Assembly: GCF_030867095.1 (NCBI RefSeq)
Contig: NC_081824.1
Coordinates: 360,487,829 to 360,551,828, forward strand
Reading direction: 5' to 3'
Length of the DNA: 64,000 bases
Source of the DNA: Alligator mississippiensis
Taxonomy: Eukaryota; Chordata; Crocodylia; Alligatoridae
The translations under genes and the position numbers were made by a program. The first letter of the stretch is position 1. Each line of letters starts with the position of its first letter. Below, in pieces: positions 13,450 through 25,190 of this stretch. The notes beneath the pieces were generated by a model. It saw only the letters and a list, made by a program, of their open reading frames with translations, was not told where the DNA came from and did no database searches.

Positions 13450-13633
13450 CAGTGATTCTCAACCAGGGTGCTAGGGCCATGAGGTATGAGGAGATAAGTG
13501 AGGGGTGAGGAGTCAAGCAGAAAAATATAAAATCGGGTTTGTCCCTGGCCAGCCCCTCTACAAGGAAATGAGCACTGTAATATATACATTTTTATGTAGG
13601 GATGTATCAAATCCAAAAAGTTGAGAACCACTG
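13450..13633. mobile_element. Short non-autonomous hAT-like element
   Basis: The element starts CAGTGATTCTCAACC and ends TTGAGAACCACTG, the inverted CAGTGNTTCTCAA termini typical of hAT-Charlie-like elements. It is 184 bp long with no coding capacity. The flanking octamers do not match, so the expected 8-bp duplication has decayed or the ends have been altered. Confidence 0.65.
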
Positions 13634-13852
13634 TCCTAAACAGACACAGGAGACGTGTGAGGCCTTCCTGGCTTTACACTCCTATAACATCAGGATTGTA
13701 CAAGTACCTAGGAAGAAAGACTATTATGCTCATTAGAATTCTGTTATAACCCAAATTTGGAGTGGGAAATCTTGTATGTTACATTGAGGAAAAATATGCA
13801 TGTGAAAGATGCAATGATATTCTTAGAATCTAAACAACATCATTCATTCAAG

Positions 13853-13905
13853 GATCTTAAAATGTTTCACAAAACAATTGATTAAAATCCCCGCACTGTT
13901 AGCAG
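13853..13905. repeat. Possible ancient LINE/SINE tail (L3- or MIR-like)
   Basis: GGATCTTAAAATGTTTCACA followed by ACAATTGATTAAAATCCCC resembles the 'atctcaaagcgctttacaaacattaattaa' tail found in old amniote CR1/L3-type elements. The match is degraded and short. Confidence 0.25.
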
Positions 13906-14124
13906 TATCGTTCTGATTACTGCAGAAGCAACCAGGTGTCTTCTTCTTTGTGCCAAACAACTTTTTACACTGACAGATGCACATATTCTAATGAATGATT
14001 GATCTGAAGGTCTTGAACATATTTTAAACTGATGGTGACAAGATGTTTCAGCAATATAGTTCCCTCACTAGTAAAATGAAGCTCTATCCAGATCAGGAAA
14101 AGAAAGAGTGATGATGAGCATTAT

Positions 14125-14815
14125 TGTACCAGACAAGCAATCAGACAAATGACTATGAAATAACAAATCAAAATAACAGGCAACACTGAAAAGATCAAGA
14201 GGAATACAAAAGAAGAGAACACATGTCTGCAGGAGGACAGGTAACCTGTAGACAAATATAGCCTCAGAAAGGCTGCCAAGCATTGAAAAGCTGAACAAAT
14301 GAAGACACTATACGTGTCTACAAAGCCGACTACAAAGTAATTACATAGTTGAAATCCAGAAAACAAGTGTTAGGATGAATTCTGCCCTTGGTTACATCTG
14401 GGCAATGGTGGATCAATAGAGTTAGAATTGCATAGTTGTCACTGAGGATAGCATTTGGCCTGATGCTTCTAAATGAAAATGACGATCATCACCTTTTCAG
14501 TCTATTGCTGATGAAGGCCTCAGCAAGTCATACCTTGTATTTCTGCTGTCCTTTGTTCAGCCTGTCTCTGACAGTCTCTCCACATTAATTTTCATGCCCC
14601 AAATTCAATTTTGTAACTACTTCATAAGCACTATATTGTGTCCACATTTATTGCGCTATTCAATGCTTGGCAGCTTTTCTGCGAGTATATTTGTCTATCT
14701 GTTACCTGCTCCCCTGCTGACATATCTTCCTCATGTATTTCTCTTGATCTTCTCAGTGTCATCTGTTAGTTTAGATCTGTTATTTTATAGCGATTTATTT
14801 GATTTGTTGTCTACT
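14125..14815. repeat. Long inverted repeat with ~240-bp arms
   Basis: The arm at 14125-14362 is the reverse complement of the arm at 14595-14815 over nearly its full length, at roughly three quarters identity by eye. Shared blocks include CAATGCTTGGCAGC, ATATTTGTCTA, GTTACCTG and CTCTTGATCTT. The unpaired centre is about 230 bp. The two arms give similar hydrophobic translations in opposite directions, but both are only products of the repeat. It may be a decayed palindromic DNA transposon; no clear termini or target duplication were found. Confidence 0.7.
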
Positions 14816-17800
14816 AAGATTTGTTTTATTCCAGTGGGGCTAAGACTGGAGTAAGTGAATTTGCGACTTCCCATGGGATGAACTGTCCTTCAATGCAGAA
14901 ATTACAGTTCAGAAATTCAAACTAATAGAGAAAATTTATAAACAGCCCTGCAAACTGCAAAGCACAGCAGCTGGGTTCATGGAGGCTGGGGCCTCAAAAC
15001 AATAAAGAAAAGCTCATTTTAACCCACAAACCTTACCCTAGCTTCCATTTCAGCCACCCTTTGAGATCCGGCAGTCATTTCCAGGTCTCAATTTCTGTTA
15101 CAAAAGCAAAGATAAACTCTTTAACATTCCCAATGGACAATGAGAGTTCAAAGTGCCCACATGCCCAGAAACTGCTGCTTCTTTGTCATAGGTGTTCATG
15201 AGATTTGTAAGAGGAAAAGAGGATCAAATAATCAGAACCCTAATAATAATGAGCTCTACATAAAAAAAATACTTCATTAAAAAATTGTTCCAGAAGCATA
15301 AAGAGGAGATGCTCTATTATTTTTTTTATGATGCGTCTGTTTCTCAGTCTTGTAAAATGGAGATGAACCACGCCTAAACCATAGATCTGAACCAATGTAA
15401 ATGTGCAAGAATTTGGGCTGGATTCCAAATTTGGGTCCTCCCCACTTTCTTCCTTAATTTGTCTTGTGGGTGCTTCAACTCCTGCTGAAGTTTCTTATAG
15501 CTCCAGCAGTACTACAGTTGCTCAGCAGGATTTTACTTGCAAACACTACTCCTAGGTGTCCCCTACTGAATGCAAACAGACTGTGATTCTCCCTGGGGTC
15601 CTTGCTTCTCCTTACAGTGCCAGCCAATGAGCATGGATGTGTCAGGGAGATGGGTGAGCCAATAAGAAGCAAATTGCAGCTAGCTGGCCCCAGGGCCTTT
15701 TCAGAATTGTGGTAACAGTAACAGGGACTAGATCAGACATTATGGGCTCAAGAGGAATAGGCTGGACCCAAAACTGAAGTAAAAAGAGAATTAGGTCGGA
15801 AAGGATAGAAGGTCAGCTAGAGTAATGGAGGATAGACAAAATGAGAGAGGCAGCTTCAGCAAAAGAATCCTCAAAGTCTTCAGGGCTCATTATTCCCAAC
15901 ATGCCTCCTGAACCCTTCTACCATTTCTAACCACCATAAGTGAAACAGAAAGCTGTTAAGACTCTTTCCATTGTTACACACTTCCAAAGACTGGGGGGGA
16001 GGGGTCATGGGGGCATTAATATGTGATTTTTCTCTCTAGCCCAACAGAAGGTGAGCTCTAAATTAAAGCAGCTTGCTAAAATTTGGGTCTCACTGGAAAA
16101 TGTTAGAAAAGCATTGCGATTGGGGACAGATTGGTTCCATGATCTAATCAAAATGTTGAATTTTGGACCTATAAGAAAGGCCATTTGCTTGGTTTCTAGG
16201 AATGTTAATAGCAATGCGTTATATTGCTATTACCATATAATGTTTTAGGGCATGCTTTGAAGAGCCATTTTTGGATTACTGAGCTGGCTCTGAAGTCATG
16301 AAGCCTTAGGCCTCATGTTTCAACTACAGACTTCCGGTGTGCACAAATGTTTCGGGAATACCTGCCTTGCACACCTCAGCAGTGAGAAGTTAATTACTTA
16401 AATTAAAGTCTTCTAATTTGACTAGTACTTGCTTAATGTATCTTCCTAGCGAATGACATTGTTCCTTATTTCAGCAGTAAAGACTGTGTCCATTCTATTT
16501 TTTTAAATGAACAGTTTAAATAAATTACTGATTGCTCACTTAAGGACAAGATTATGAAAGCAACAGAATTACTATTAAAATATTTTCAGGGTGAATTAGT
16601 GTAGCTTTATTAAAGGAAGTTCCCTATTTTTTTCTGTTTTGGAAGGGTAACAAATGAGTGGGCTTGAAGGAACACTTAACCTTTAAAATAGGAAATTAAA
16701 ATTCTTTACCACATGCTGCTAAATGCTAAAGCTGAAGTTTCCTGTGCTAATTCACATAATAATAATGTCATGCAGGATATTTGTCATAACCTACAGAGTT
16801 GCTTTACTACAAAATATAGTCACTAATTATGAATAGACATCCTAAATTATGTCCATTCGGCTTAGTAATGGAAAATAAATGAACATTCTCACACAACATA
16901 CTGGATAAGGATGAACTGTGCTTCTAGTTCAAACACCAGTTACTCTCCACAAAGAGAAGTGTTTGATTAATTTGTCTCCCCCTGGCTCCCTCATTACACC
17001 AGGAATGCATGTGGGTAGATTTGTTAATTAGCTGCATTTGTTTTATTTAGATAATGTTTATAGAGCACTTAGAACATATGAAGTGCTATGCAAGTACTCA
17101 CTATTATTGAGCCAAATCCTGAAGTTATTATGAAGTCCTTAATCAGACAAAACTGTCAGCAGAATCCATTATTTGCTTCCTGATTTAATCTGGTCTTTCA
17201 CATGTGATGAAATGACTTCAAAATTACACACTATTTACTTCTGTGAATGAGATGTACAGAGACTTAACCAATTTTACTTGAACAAAACGGACTGTACTTT
17301 TTTTTTAAAGAATAGGACAGTGGAAAAACAACTGAACAGTCATAAAGGATTCTATCGATATGACTGAGTTCCCTACTCTTCTATGTCATAAATTCAAATT
17401 AAGACCAAGGCACTACTCACTGAAAATCACTGTCATATGAAGGTGTTGATTATGTGAAAATAACTTGGTTTTAATTCAATACTTAAAAAAGAAACATTTA
17501 CATATTTAGAACCACCACTGTAGTAGGAATTATCCTTCATTCAGAAATGGAACCAAACTGAAACCTTAAATACAATCCGGTTCTCCCTCAAGTTGTATGA
17601 TTTTGTAAGCTCAGGCTTGTGAGTCTGCTAGAGGCCAAAGACTGAGCAGACAGGAAACTATCAACAGTTGTGAACAGAAAAATTAAAAATATTAGAATTT
17701 TGTTTCTAAAATGAACAGAACTGGCTCCTGATTGCTAATATAAGTAGCTACAATTCCATTCATGTCATCTGAATTTTACCCACTTACAAGTGTGAAGAAT

Positions 17801-18590
17801 TTGCCATTATATACTGCAATCAGAAAAGGAGGAGACATGAAAGACAAAATTGTTTCTGATGAAGAGACTAAAATAGCAAATAAGATGGTTTTTATGAAGC
17901 ATTTAATGCAAGATACAATGCTTCATTTTTTTTAAATCACAAAATCTGTGCTAGCTATGAATGTCCAAGGATTTAAGTTTCCTGCTCCCCATTTTAGGGG
18001 TTGCCAATCCAGACAACTAGCTTCTGATGGCAGTCCTAACGGTTCTGATTTAGACTGGTTAAACTGACAAGCCAGGAATCAGCCACTACTAAAAAGAGAG
18101 TGAATAGAACACAGGATGGAAGAAAGGTGTTCTCTATGGCCTCTCTTACATTGCTATTTGGACTTTATCCTGAGAAGCCAGCAAGATTTCTTTACTGTGG
18201 TAAAGAATGCATGTATGCTGTACAATAGACAAGGTGGATAATAATGTAAGTAAAGGATTGAAACTAGGAGGGATGACATCTTTCTCAACAGTACTGATGT
18301 AGTTTGCAGCATTTCCATAATACAATAAAATAATGTAAAACAAAAGGAAAGGGGAGCAAAGGAATTTGAGTTCAGTAAGAATTTCACAAAAGGTTGCACT
18401 TGTAAGGACGGGGTCAGAAACACATTGGCCTAAGGAGTAAGCCACCAGGACAGGATTTCGAGTCAAAGGGTGCATTCACAGGAGCGCGCAAGTGCCTCTT
18501 ACCTACCTCAAACCCCTTTGAGGCAGAGCAACAGGCACATCCAGGAATGAAAACATGTTCCCTGTGCTGCAAGAAAATTAGACCTCTGGA
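14816..18590. other. AT-rich unique DNA without recognised genes
   Basis: No gene is recognised. A stretch at 17045-17100 (GTTTATAGAGCACTT, AAGTGCTATGCAAGTACT) resembles the 'tatagcgctttaca' tail of old LINE/SINE families, at low confidence. The minus-strand frames at 18146-18475 overlap in two frames and show no motif. Confidence 0.4.
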
Positions 18591-18639
18591 TATTCAGGGG
18601 TCTAAAAACATTGAAGCTTAAAAAAGCAGCACAAGGCTC

Positions 18640-18865
18640 TCCCTGCCAGCCCCCCCAAGGCCCCTGACACATGATGAGGCTGGCCCTTCCCCTCACCAGC
18701 CCCCACCCCCAGCCCCCAACCCCTCCCAGGGCCAGCCTGTCCCCCCACCAGCCCCTCCCAAGGCCTCCAACCTCTGCCGGGGCTGGCCCCTCCCCCCAGC
18801 AGTCCCGCCCAAGACCCCCAACCTCTGCCCTGGCCAACCCCATCCCCCCAAACCCACCATCCCTG
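18640..18865. repeat. C-rich minisatellite, ~50-bp units
   Basis: Units of roughly 47-52 bp containing CCAGCCCCTCCCAAGGC and CCCCAACCTCTGCC recur about four times. The tract is strongly C-rich on the plus strand. The proline-rich translations here are products of the repeat and not evidence of a gene. Confidence 0.65.
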
Positions 18866-19140
18866 CCCCGCCCATCCTATAGCTTAAAAAAAAGACAGCA
18901 AAAACCCTGGCACTTACCAGCAGCTGGAGCTGCCATCAGGCTGACTGGTGCCTCACCCACACAGTGTGGGACACGGTGACAGACCCAGGAGCCCCAGCCT
19001 GGGTCCTCCTGCCCCTCTGGTGTCCTGTGCTGCCTGGTGGGGGCTCTGCCAGGAAGCCCTGGAGCCCCCCCATCCCTTCTTCTGAGGTAAGCAGAGGCGT
19101 TTTTTCCATTTTTTTCTGTTCTTTTTCTGAGTTTTTTTAT
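18866..19140. other. Spacer between two GC-rich minisatellites
   Basis: A mixed-composition segment with an A-run, a block containing CAGCTGGAGCTGCCATCAGG, and a T-rich end. No coding similarity is recognised. It separates the C-rich array on the left from the G-rich array on the right, so the skew switches here. Confidence 0.4.
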
Positions 19141-19503
19141 TTTAAATGATGGTGTCTGTGGTTGTGGGGGTAGCTTTGGAGGCCTGGGGGTGCAAGTTGG
19201 GGGGTGAGGCTTGGTGGGGCACCATTGGGGGGCATGGGGGAGTGGGGAGATGGGTCTGGGTGGGGTAGCCATTGGGGGGCTGCAGCAGCTGGTGGGGATG
19301 GGGCCAGATGGAGCAGCAATCGGGGGGCTGGGGTGGGACATGTGTGCCTTGCGGGGGGCTAACTCCTGCAGGGGCCATTTGGCCCCTGTTGGGTAGCTGC
19401 ACCCCTTGTGTGGGGGCTGAATCCCCTGTTGGGGGGCTGTACCCCTTGTTTGGGGGCCGGACCCCTGTTGGGGGGCCAAACCCCTTGTGTAGGGGCCAGG
19501 CCT
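19141..19503. repeat. G-rich minisatellite, ~20-bp units
   Basis: From 19180 the plus strand is G-rich, with many GGGGGGC runs. At 19380-19500 a unit of about 20 bp (CCCCTTGTTTGGGGGCTGTA and variants) is repeated six or so times and forms a ~40-bp dimer pattern. The array ends where the CR1 fragment at 19504 begins. Many G-runs suggest quadruplex potential. Confidence 0.65.
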
Positions 19504-21037
19504 GGATGAGCTCCATCCGAGGGTACTAAAGGCACTGGCTGATGTAATTGCACAGCCACTGGCAGGAATATTTGAACACTCATGGTGCACGGGCCAGGTC
19601 CCGGAAGACTGGAAAAGGGCCAACGTGGTCCCCATTTTCAAGAAGGGGAGGAAGGAGGACCCGGGCAACTATAGGCCAATCAGTCTCACCTCCATCCTTG
19701 GCAAAGGCTTTGAAAAAATTATCAAGGCTCACATTTGCAAGAGCCCGGCAGGAAAAATTATGCTGAGGGGAAAGCAGAACGGGTTCATAGCAGGTAGATC
19801 ATGCCTGACTAATCTAGTCTTTTTTGATGACCAGGTTACAAAACACCTGGATGCAGGAGTAGGGGTTGACGTCGTTTACTTAGACTTCAAGAAGGCCATC
19901 AATACAGTATCCCACACCATACTGGTGAACAAGTTAAGAGGCTGTGACTTGGATGACTGCACGGTCCGGTGGGTGGCAAATTGGCTAGAGGGTCGTACCC
20001 AGAAAGTCATAGTGGATGGGTCGGTATTGACTTGGAAGGGTGTGGGCAGTGGGGTCCCAAGGGCTCAGTCCTTGGACCAATACTCTTCAAAGTCTTCATC
20101 AGTGACTTGGACGAGGGAGTGAAGTGTATTCTGCCCAAGTTTGCGGATGACACAAAACTGTGGGGAGAAATGGACACACCGGAGGGCAGGGAACAACTAG
20201 AAGCAGACCTGAACAGGTTGGACATATGGGCAGAAAACAACAGAATGCAATTCAACAAGGAGAAATGCAAAGTGCTGCACCTAGGAAGGAAAAATATCCA
20301 GCATACCTACTGCCTAGGAAATGACCTGCTTGGAGGCACGGAAGCGGAAAGGGATCTTGGAGTCCTAGTGGACTCGAAGATGAACATGAGTCATCATGTC
20401 AGTGTGACGAAGCGATTAGAAAAGCTAATGGCACTTTATCGTGCATCAGCAGATGCATGATGAACAGATCCAAGGAGGTGATAATTCCCCTCTATCGGGC
20501 GCTTGTCAGACCGCAGTTGGAATACTGCATGCAATTTTGGGCACCACACTTCAAGAGGGATGTGGATAACCTGGAGAGGGTCCAGAGAAGGGCCACTCAT
20601 ATGATTAAGTGCTTGCAGGCCAAGCCCTATGAGGAGAGACTAGAGCACCTGGACCTCTTCAGCCTCCGCAAGAGAAGGTTGAGAGGCGACCTTGTGGCTG
20701 CCTATATGTTCATCATGGGGGTGCAGAAGGGAATTGGGGAGGCTTTACTCACCAAGGCGCCCCTAGTGGTTACAAGAAATAATGGCCATAAGGTAGCAGA
20801 GAGCAGATTTAGACTGGACTTTAGGAAGAACTTCTTCACAGTTAGAGTGGCCAAAGTCTGGAATGGGCTCCCAAGGGAGGTGGTGCTCTCCCCTACCCTG
20901 GGGGTCTTCAAGAGGCAGTTAGATGAGTATCTAGCTGGGGTCATCTAGACCCAGCACTCTTTCCTGCCTATGCAGGGGGTCGGACTCGATGATCTATTGA
21001 GGTCCCTTACGACTCTAACATCTATGAATCTATGAAT
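19504..21037 (+). mobile_element. CR1 LINE, 5'-truncated copy with RT domain
   Basis: A 1.5-kb CR1 copy that starts within the RT fingers (DELHPRVLK) and continues to a normal 3' end, CTATGAATCTATGAATC. It is 5'-truncated, the standard outcome of incomplete target-primed reverse transcription. It has landed in, or been captured by, the GC-rich minisatellite region. CTCCTTGTGGG resumes after the tail and may continue the G-rich repeat. Confidence 0.93.
19505..20948 (+). pseudogene. CR1 ORF2 reverse transcriptase, frameshifted
   Basis: This is the non-LTR reverse transcriptase that copied CR1 RNA at the target site. Three consecutive open segments follow the family order: 19505-20060 (NVVPIFKKGRKEDPGNYRPI, the GRSCLTNL block, YLDFKKA), 20060-20460 (FADDTKLW at 20140-20163, the catalytic FADD box, then KCKVLHLG and AERDLGV), and 20457-20948 (PQLEYCMQFWAPHFKRD through the C-terminal LDEYLAGVI). 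The two frame changes, near 20056 and 20430, each fit a single-base loss. No premature stop is seen within the three segments apart from those caused by the frameshifts. The palm motif reads KKAINTV where KKAFDTV is usual, so the first catalytic aspartate has been replaced. The endonuclease domain is absent because of the truncation. Confidence 0.92.
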
Positions 21038-21200
21038 CTCCTTGTGGGAGTGCAGTAAAACATGTATTCATGAATTCATGAAACATTTATTTGGAGTTCA
21101 CTTTATTATTATGATAAGATACTTGCTTTAACACTGTAGATACATCAATAAAATATTGTCCAACTGATTGCTGTCTCTGTCTTGCTCTCTCTCTCTCTTT

Positions 21201-21325
21201 ATAGTGATCTTCCATTTTACTTGTGGAGGAACATGGATTTGCGGGTATTTTACAGAGTGACTTTCAGATTTTTTTTTCGGGGATTTTTTTAGTTTTCCAA
21301 TAGGGAATACCAAAATCCCTGCTAG
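21201..21325. mobile_element. Degenerate right arm of the CCAGGGAT foldback family (copy 6)
   Basis: TATAGTGATCTTCCATTTTA, ATGGATTTGCGGGTATTTT, GGGGATTTTTTTAG and AAAATCCCTGC follow, in the right order and spacing, the right arm of the intact copies (TATAGTGCTGTTTCATTTTA, ATGTGGATTTTGGGT, GGGGATTTTT, GGATCCCTGG). The left arm is not recognisable. It is an old copy. Confidence 0.45.
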
Positions 21326-22063
21326 GGAGGCCAGTGGCAGGACCCTGCCTGCTCAGAGCTGGCACTTTGGACCCAGCTGGCTGTGGCTGACCTTCAAGAC
21401 AAACGGGGCCAGGAGGACATGCTTTGACAGTTCAAAGCAGGCCACCACACCTGCAACATCTTCAGGGCGATAGCTGCCCAGATGGCTGGGCAGGGGGCAC
21501 AAATGGCAGTAGTGCCATACAGAGGCCAACCCTGCAACCGCAGTCCACTGGCAGCTGGCCCAGACAGACAGATACCCCTACTGGCTCTGCAGTCCCCATC
21601 TGAGTCTGGCAGGTGCACAGCAGGTCACAGCCAGGCAGCAGCCCCTACTGCCAGATGGCTGCAGTATGTAGAAGGTGCAGGGAACTCTCAGGGCTGCCTC
21701 TGCAGTCCAACTGGCACAAGGGGTAGTGTCCCCAAGTGCCAATTGGCTGGGCCCCAGAAGCTCCTGAGAGCGAGTAGCTCTGAGCTACTTGCCAGGGCGG
21801 CTTTTTATACTGCTGGAGCCAGGACAGGGCATCTTTTTATACTGCTGGGGACAGCACAGGTGCTGGCCCTGGGCTCTAGCTCCCCCTGGCTGCAGATCGA
21901 GGAGGAGCCAGGCAGGGTTATTTTGCCCCAAATGGCACAATTTGCTCTGCACCAAAGTGCATGTCTGAGCATTTGTACTGAAGCAAAAAGCCCAGCCTCA
22001 AATTTGCACCACTTCTATTTGAGATGCTGCAAGCACACGTGCTTGCAAGTGTGGATGCACCCA
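21326..22063. repeat. GC-rich island with a TIR-like right end
   Basis: This 0.7-kb segment is GC-rich against its AT-rich surroundings and contains a duplicated CTTTTTATACTGCTGG (21800 and 21832). It ends GTGTGGATGCACCC (22050-22063), close to the GTGTAGATGCACC terminus of the elements at 28796 and 55308, so it may be the right part of such an element. No matching left end was found. The 195-residue open frame across it (21482-22069) has no recognisable domain. Confidence 0.4.
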
Positions 22064-23859
22064 AAGTGACCAAATCTAAGGAGGAATTCCAGAGGCAGAA
22101 CCACAGTTACAGATTTATTCAGGGTCCTGGAGTCAGGTACTGAGTTACTGAAGGGGAGTTTTTGTTGTTTGTTACCATGTGCCAAGTATAAGCACAAATT
22201 AAACATACTAGTACTAAACACACTTACAGAGGAAAGTCTAATCTTAACAATGCTATGGCATCATGGAAAAGAGTATCAAAGCTCGCTCTCTCTAGAAGTA
22301 TGTTACCAACCTTCACCCGACTTCTTCTGGGAGGAGCTTTTACTCCAGGACTCTAGTGCTTTAACAGCTATCCCAAGGAAATAAATTAAAATAAAATGCT
22401 CTCACTTCAGGGTCAAGCAGGATGATGATTTATCACCATTCTCGACAGTTCTACAACTTTTATCAATTTAATTTTGCTTCTCACTCTCTGGATCTCCCTC
22501 TTTCCAGCTATTTGCAGAGGGGCTACTCTTCAAATTGCAGTTGGTGGCTATGCTTCAGTAGTTTTAACAACTGTTACTTTCATCTGTTGCCATTTCACAT
22601 GGTCAGTCTTCAATAGATTATTTTATCCTCCATTACCTTCAAACTGAACTTTGGCTGAAGTATTACTATTATGAAACCCTACTCAAAGTCACAAATTTTC
22701 CTATCATTTCTTAGTACTGAATGCTCTTTTCTGTCTCTGCTGCCTTGTCTGGCCCTGCTAGTTTATATGACCTGTAGACTCGCATGATCCATAATGGCAC
22801 TGCAGTTAAAATGAAAAACTATTTTTTTTAAATTGGATTCAATTGAACTACTGTGGTAAAAGATAACATTATGACCTAACAATTTCAGCTTGATTTTGGA
22901 GTTATTTTAAAGTAAGTTTATCTGATTAAAATTATTTAAAGCCACTAACTGTTAGATTAACAATTTAGAAAATCATAAAATGCTCCATATTCTTCAGTGA
23001 CATTTGACAGAATGATGCCAAATGTGCAAAAGCATACTTGGTTATAGATGAACTAAGGACAGTGGGCAGAAAATTCTTATTTTAGAGATTTTACCTACCT
23101 GAAGACTTAAAAACAGTCACCTATTCTTTATACTGATGAGGATGCAAAATCTTAATGCACTAGTGTTCATAAATTCTTAGACAACAGAGGTAGGTATCTT
23201 CAGAGATAAAAAAAATACTGACATATTTCAGCTGCTCTTTTGTTAAGGAAAATCATATTCAAACAGAGAAAATGAGCTCAAAAGGTTCACTCCAACTTCA
23301 CCCTGAGCTCAGGTCTTCATCTATGAGTCACGCATCCCTTGTACTTCATTATGGATAAGTGGAAAGATCCCAGACAGATCTTGGCTAGAAGGGAGAGTGG
23401 AATAGGGAAAAGTAACAGTGAGGAAAATGTTGAGAATCACAGCCTTGTAGCAAGCCCATTTCTCGTTACCCCCAACTGCCAGAAATTCTCAATCTTCATA
23501 TCAGTTTTGATATGAAGTTTCAGGATTTCTGGCAAATCAATATGCTGAGAACCAATAAACAATACCATTTAAAAGATCCTTCACATTTTTATCCTTACAT
23601 TTTATCTCTCACATTTTGTCTACCCTTTCTAACTGTTTCATCCTTTCCACTCTCTTTAAGAGGCTGATAATCCATCACAACTCCTACCAACTCATCCAGC
23701 TGAAGCCGTCTCCAATTGCCTCCATTACTTCTTTTCCTCTGTCTGGCTGCCACTTGAAAACAAAGGCCAGATCTACAATGTACATGTTGTCTCATGAACC
23801 CACAATTTTTTAAAGTGTGATAACTTCAAATTTCCAGTAATCCCCAGTATAAGCCTTTT
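22064..23859. other. AT-rich unique DNA without recognised genes
   Basis: No gene or repeat is recognised. An ATATCAG/TTGATATGAAGTTTCAGG segment near 23495-23530 contains a short local inverted repeat of the word CCAGAAATTCTC/CAGGATTTCTGG. Confidence 0.4.
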
Positions 23860-23978
23860 CCTTTAGAGCTGGGCAATATTTCTCTGGTGCACATAATGGG
23901 ACCATCAGTTTTGCAGACTAGGCAGCCCAAGCCCATTGTTCTGACATCCAGATTTTAGTATATTTACAATCCATGTGC

Positions 23979-24962
23979 AGGCAGTCTTGAGCCCAGTGTT
24001 TGAGGCAGCCACAGGTGAAATGATTGTCCTGTGCCTAATGGCTGGGGGGGATGGGCATTTCACTCAGCCTGGAGTCCCCTACTTCCTAGCTCCCTGGAAG
24101 GAAGGACTGGCTGAAGACATCTCTTCTAGTTCAGAAAAGTGGGCTTGGGGGTTCCCATTTGAGACTTGTAGAGGCCCTAGTCCCCTTGGTCGAGGGTTAC
24201 TCACCCTGGCCATCCATGTGACTACAGTTAGTACTTTCTGTGTACCTGTCTTACCTGGCTGCCTGCCTCTGGGGCCAGTTTTTGGTGTCAAGGTGTTTGG
24301 TTCTCCTCGGGAGTATGTCCTCTAGAGGGTATTATTCCATCAGATGAACCACCTCTGCCACTGCCTAGAGCTGATGTTGTAATACCCAGTTCCTACCTGC
24401 ATGGGGCAGCATTCAGGTGAATTGTTCCAAAAGAATTCCTTCCACCACCTTCTTCTCCATCTTGTCATATGGCTTGAGTCAATGTCAACACCAGTTCCTA
24501 AGCCACTGGGCAAACATGCAGCGTTGGCTTCCAGGCAGGTACTGCTCCTTGCAAAAGGACTGTCTGAAGATGTCCTATGAAATGTTAGGGATGTATTACG
24601 GCTTTCACCTTCTGGTAATCATGAGCCGTCTCGGCATCAAGACTCTAATAGGCCAGTTGGGTCATCGCCAACGGGTATGAAGCTGGGTTCACTACCCACT
24701 GCTCTGGAGGTCACTATGTGGCAGCCGGTATCCTCTCAAATGTCTCTAAAAATGCTTCAAGGTCATCAGCTTGTCCCATTTTGGTCAGCTGGATGGGAAA
24801 ACTCTGGCTTTTGATAGGCAGCTCAAGAGATGCCACTGGTGCAGATGGTTACTATAAGGAGACAATCTGTTGCACCAGCTGCTGCTGATTTAAAACCACT
24901 AAGTTTTTAATTAGTTGCTGCTGTTGGAAAGCCATCTATTTCAGCAGTGTTTTCATCTCCAT
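23979..24962 (-). pseudogene. Gag-like polyprotein remnant with a decayed zinc knuckle
   Basis: Gag packages the RNA of LTR retrotransposons. A minus-strand ATG (24962-24960) starts a glutamine-rich N-terminus (MAFQQQQ and NQQQLVQQ, with a stop between). Next come MGQADDLEAFLETFERI, PPEQWVVN, AMTQLAY and LDAETAHDYQKVK, the layout of the SCAN-related capsid region of vertebrate Gypsy gag. At 24022-23981 a CCHC knuckle reads HFTCGCLKHWAQDC, spaced C-x2-C-x4-H-x4-C with the first cysteine changed to histidine. Several stops and frame changes interrupt the frame. The family assignment comes from the motif pattern and was not checked by search. Confidence 0.65.
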
Positions 24963-24984
24963 GGTGTGGGCCAGGCACCCACAC

Positions 24985-25190
24985 TGACCTGGAAATCTGT
25001 ATAGCTTGGCTCTTGAGAACATCTGACCAGGGACCAGGCTGCATCAGCACCGAGAGTCTTCTCTGTAAACCCGACTCCTCTCTTTTATACCAGCATTGGC
25101 TGCAAGGTTACCAGGACAAGGCCAACCCATCCCAGAAACTCTGTTTAACCCCTTTCTTGCCAGGGACTAACAACTCCATGCTGTCACACA
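24985..25190 (-). promoter_or_regulatory. LTR-like segment with TATA box
   Basis: On the minus strand this segment starts TGTGTGACAG, has TATAAAA at 25089-25083 and precedes the gag ATG by about 230 bases. This matches the U3-R-U5 position of a 5' LTR. The 3' limit of the LTR and the primer-binding site are not certain. Confidence 0.45.

Larger units (their letters stand above)
23860..25190 (-). mobile_element. Remnant of a Ty3/Gypsy-like LTR retrotransposon (LTR plus gag)
   Basis: Read on the minus strand, a TG-starting LTR-like segment (TGTGTGACAGCATGG, from 25190) carries a TATA box in GGTATAAAAGA (about 25083-25091). A gag-like region follows (24962 down to 23979). No pol, integrase or second LTR was found, so this is a 5' fragment. 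The 3' limit is uncertain. It is not one of the CR1 or DNA elements elsewhere in the window. Confidence 0.68.

Noticed and set aside
13450..13633. An 8-bp target duplication for the CAGTG element
   Set aside because: Flanking octamers ATTTGGGG and TCCTAAAC do not match, so no duplication is claimed.
18877..19668. A 263-residue open frame on the minus strand
   Set aside because: It is proline-rich only because it crosses the minisatellites, and its first residues are the reverse of the CR1 RT. No domain is visible.
21482..22069. A 195-residue open frame on the plus strand
   Set aside because: It results from a GC-rich island with few stops. Composition is unremarkable and no family motif appears.
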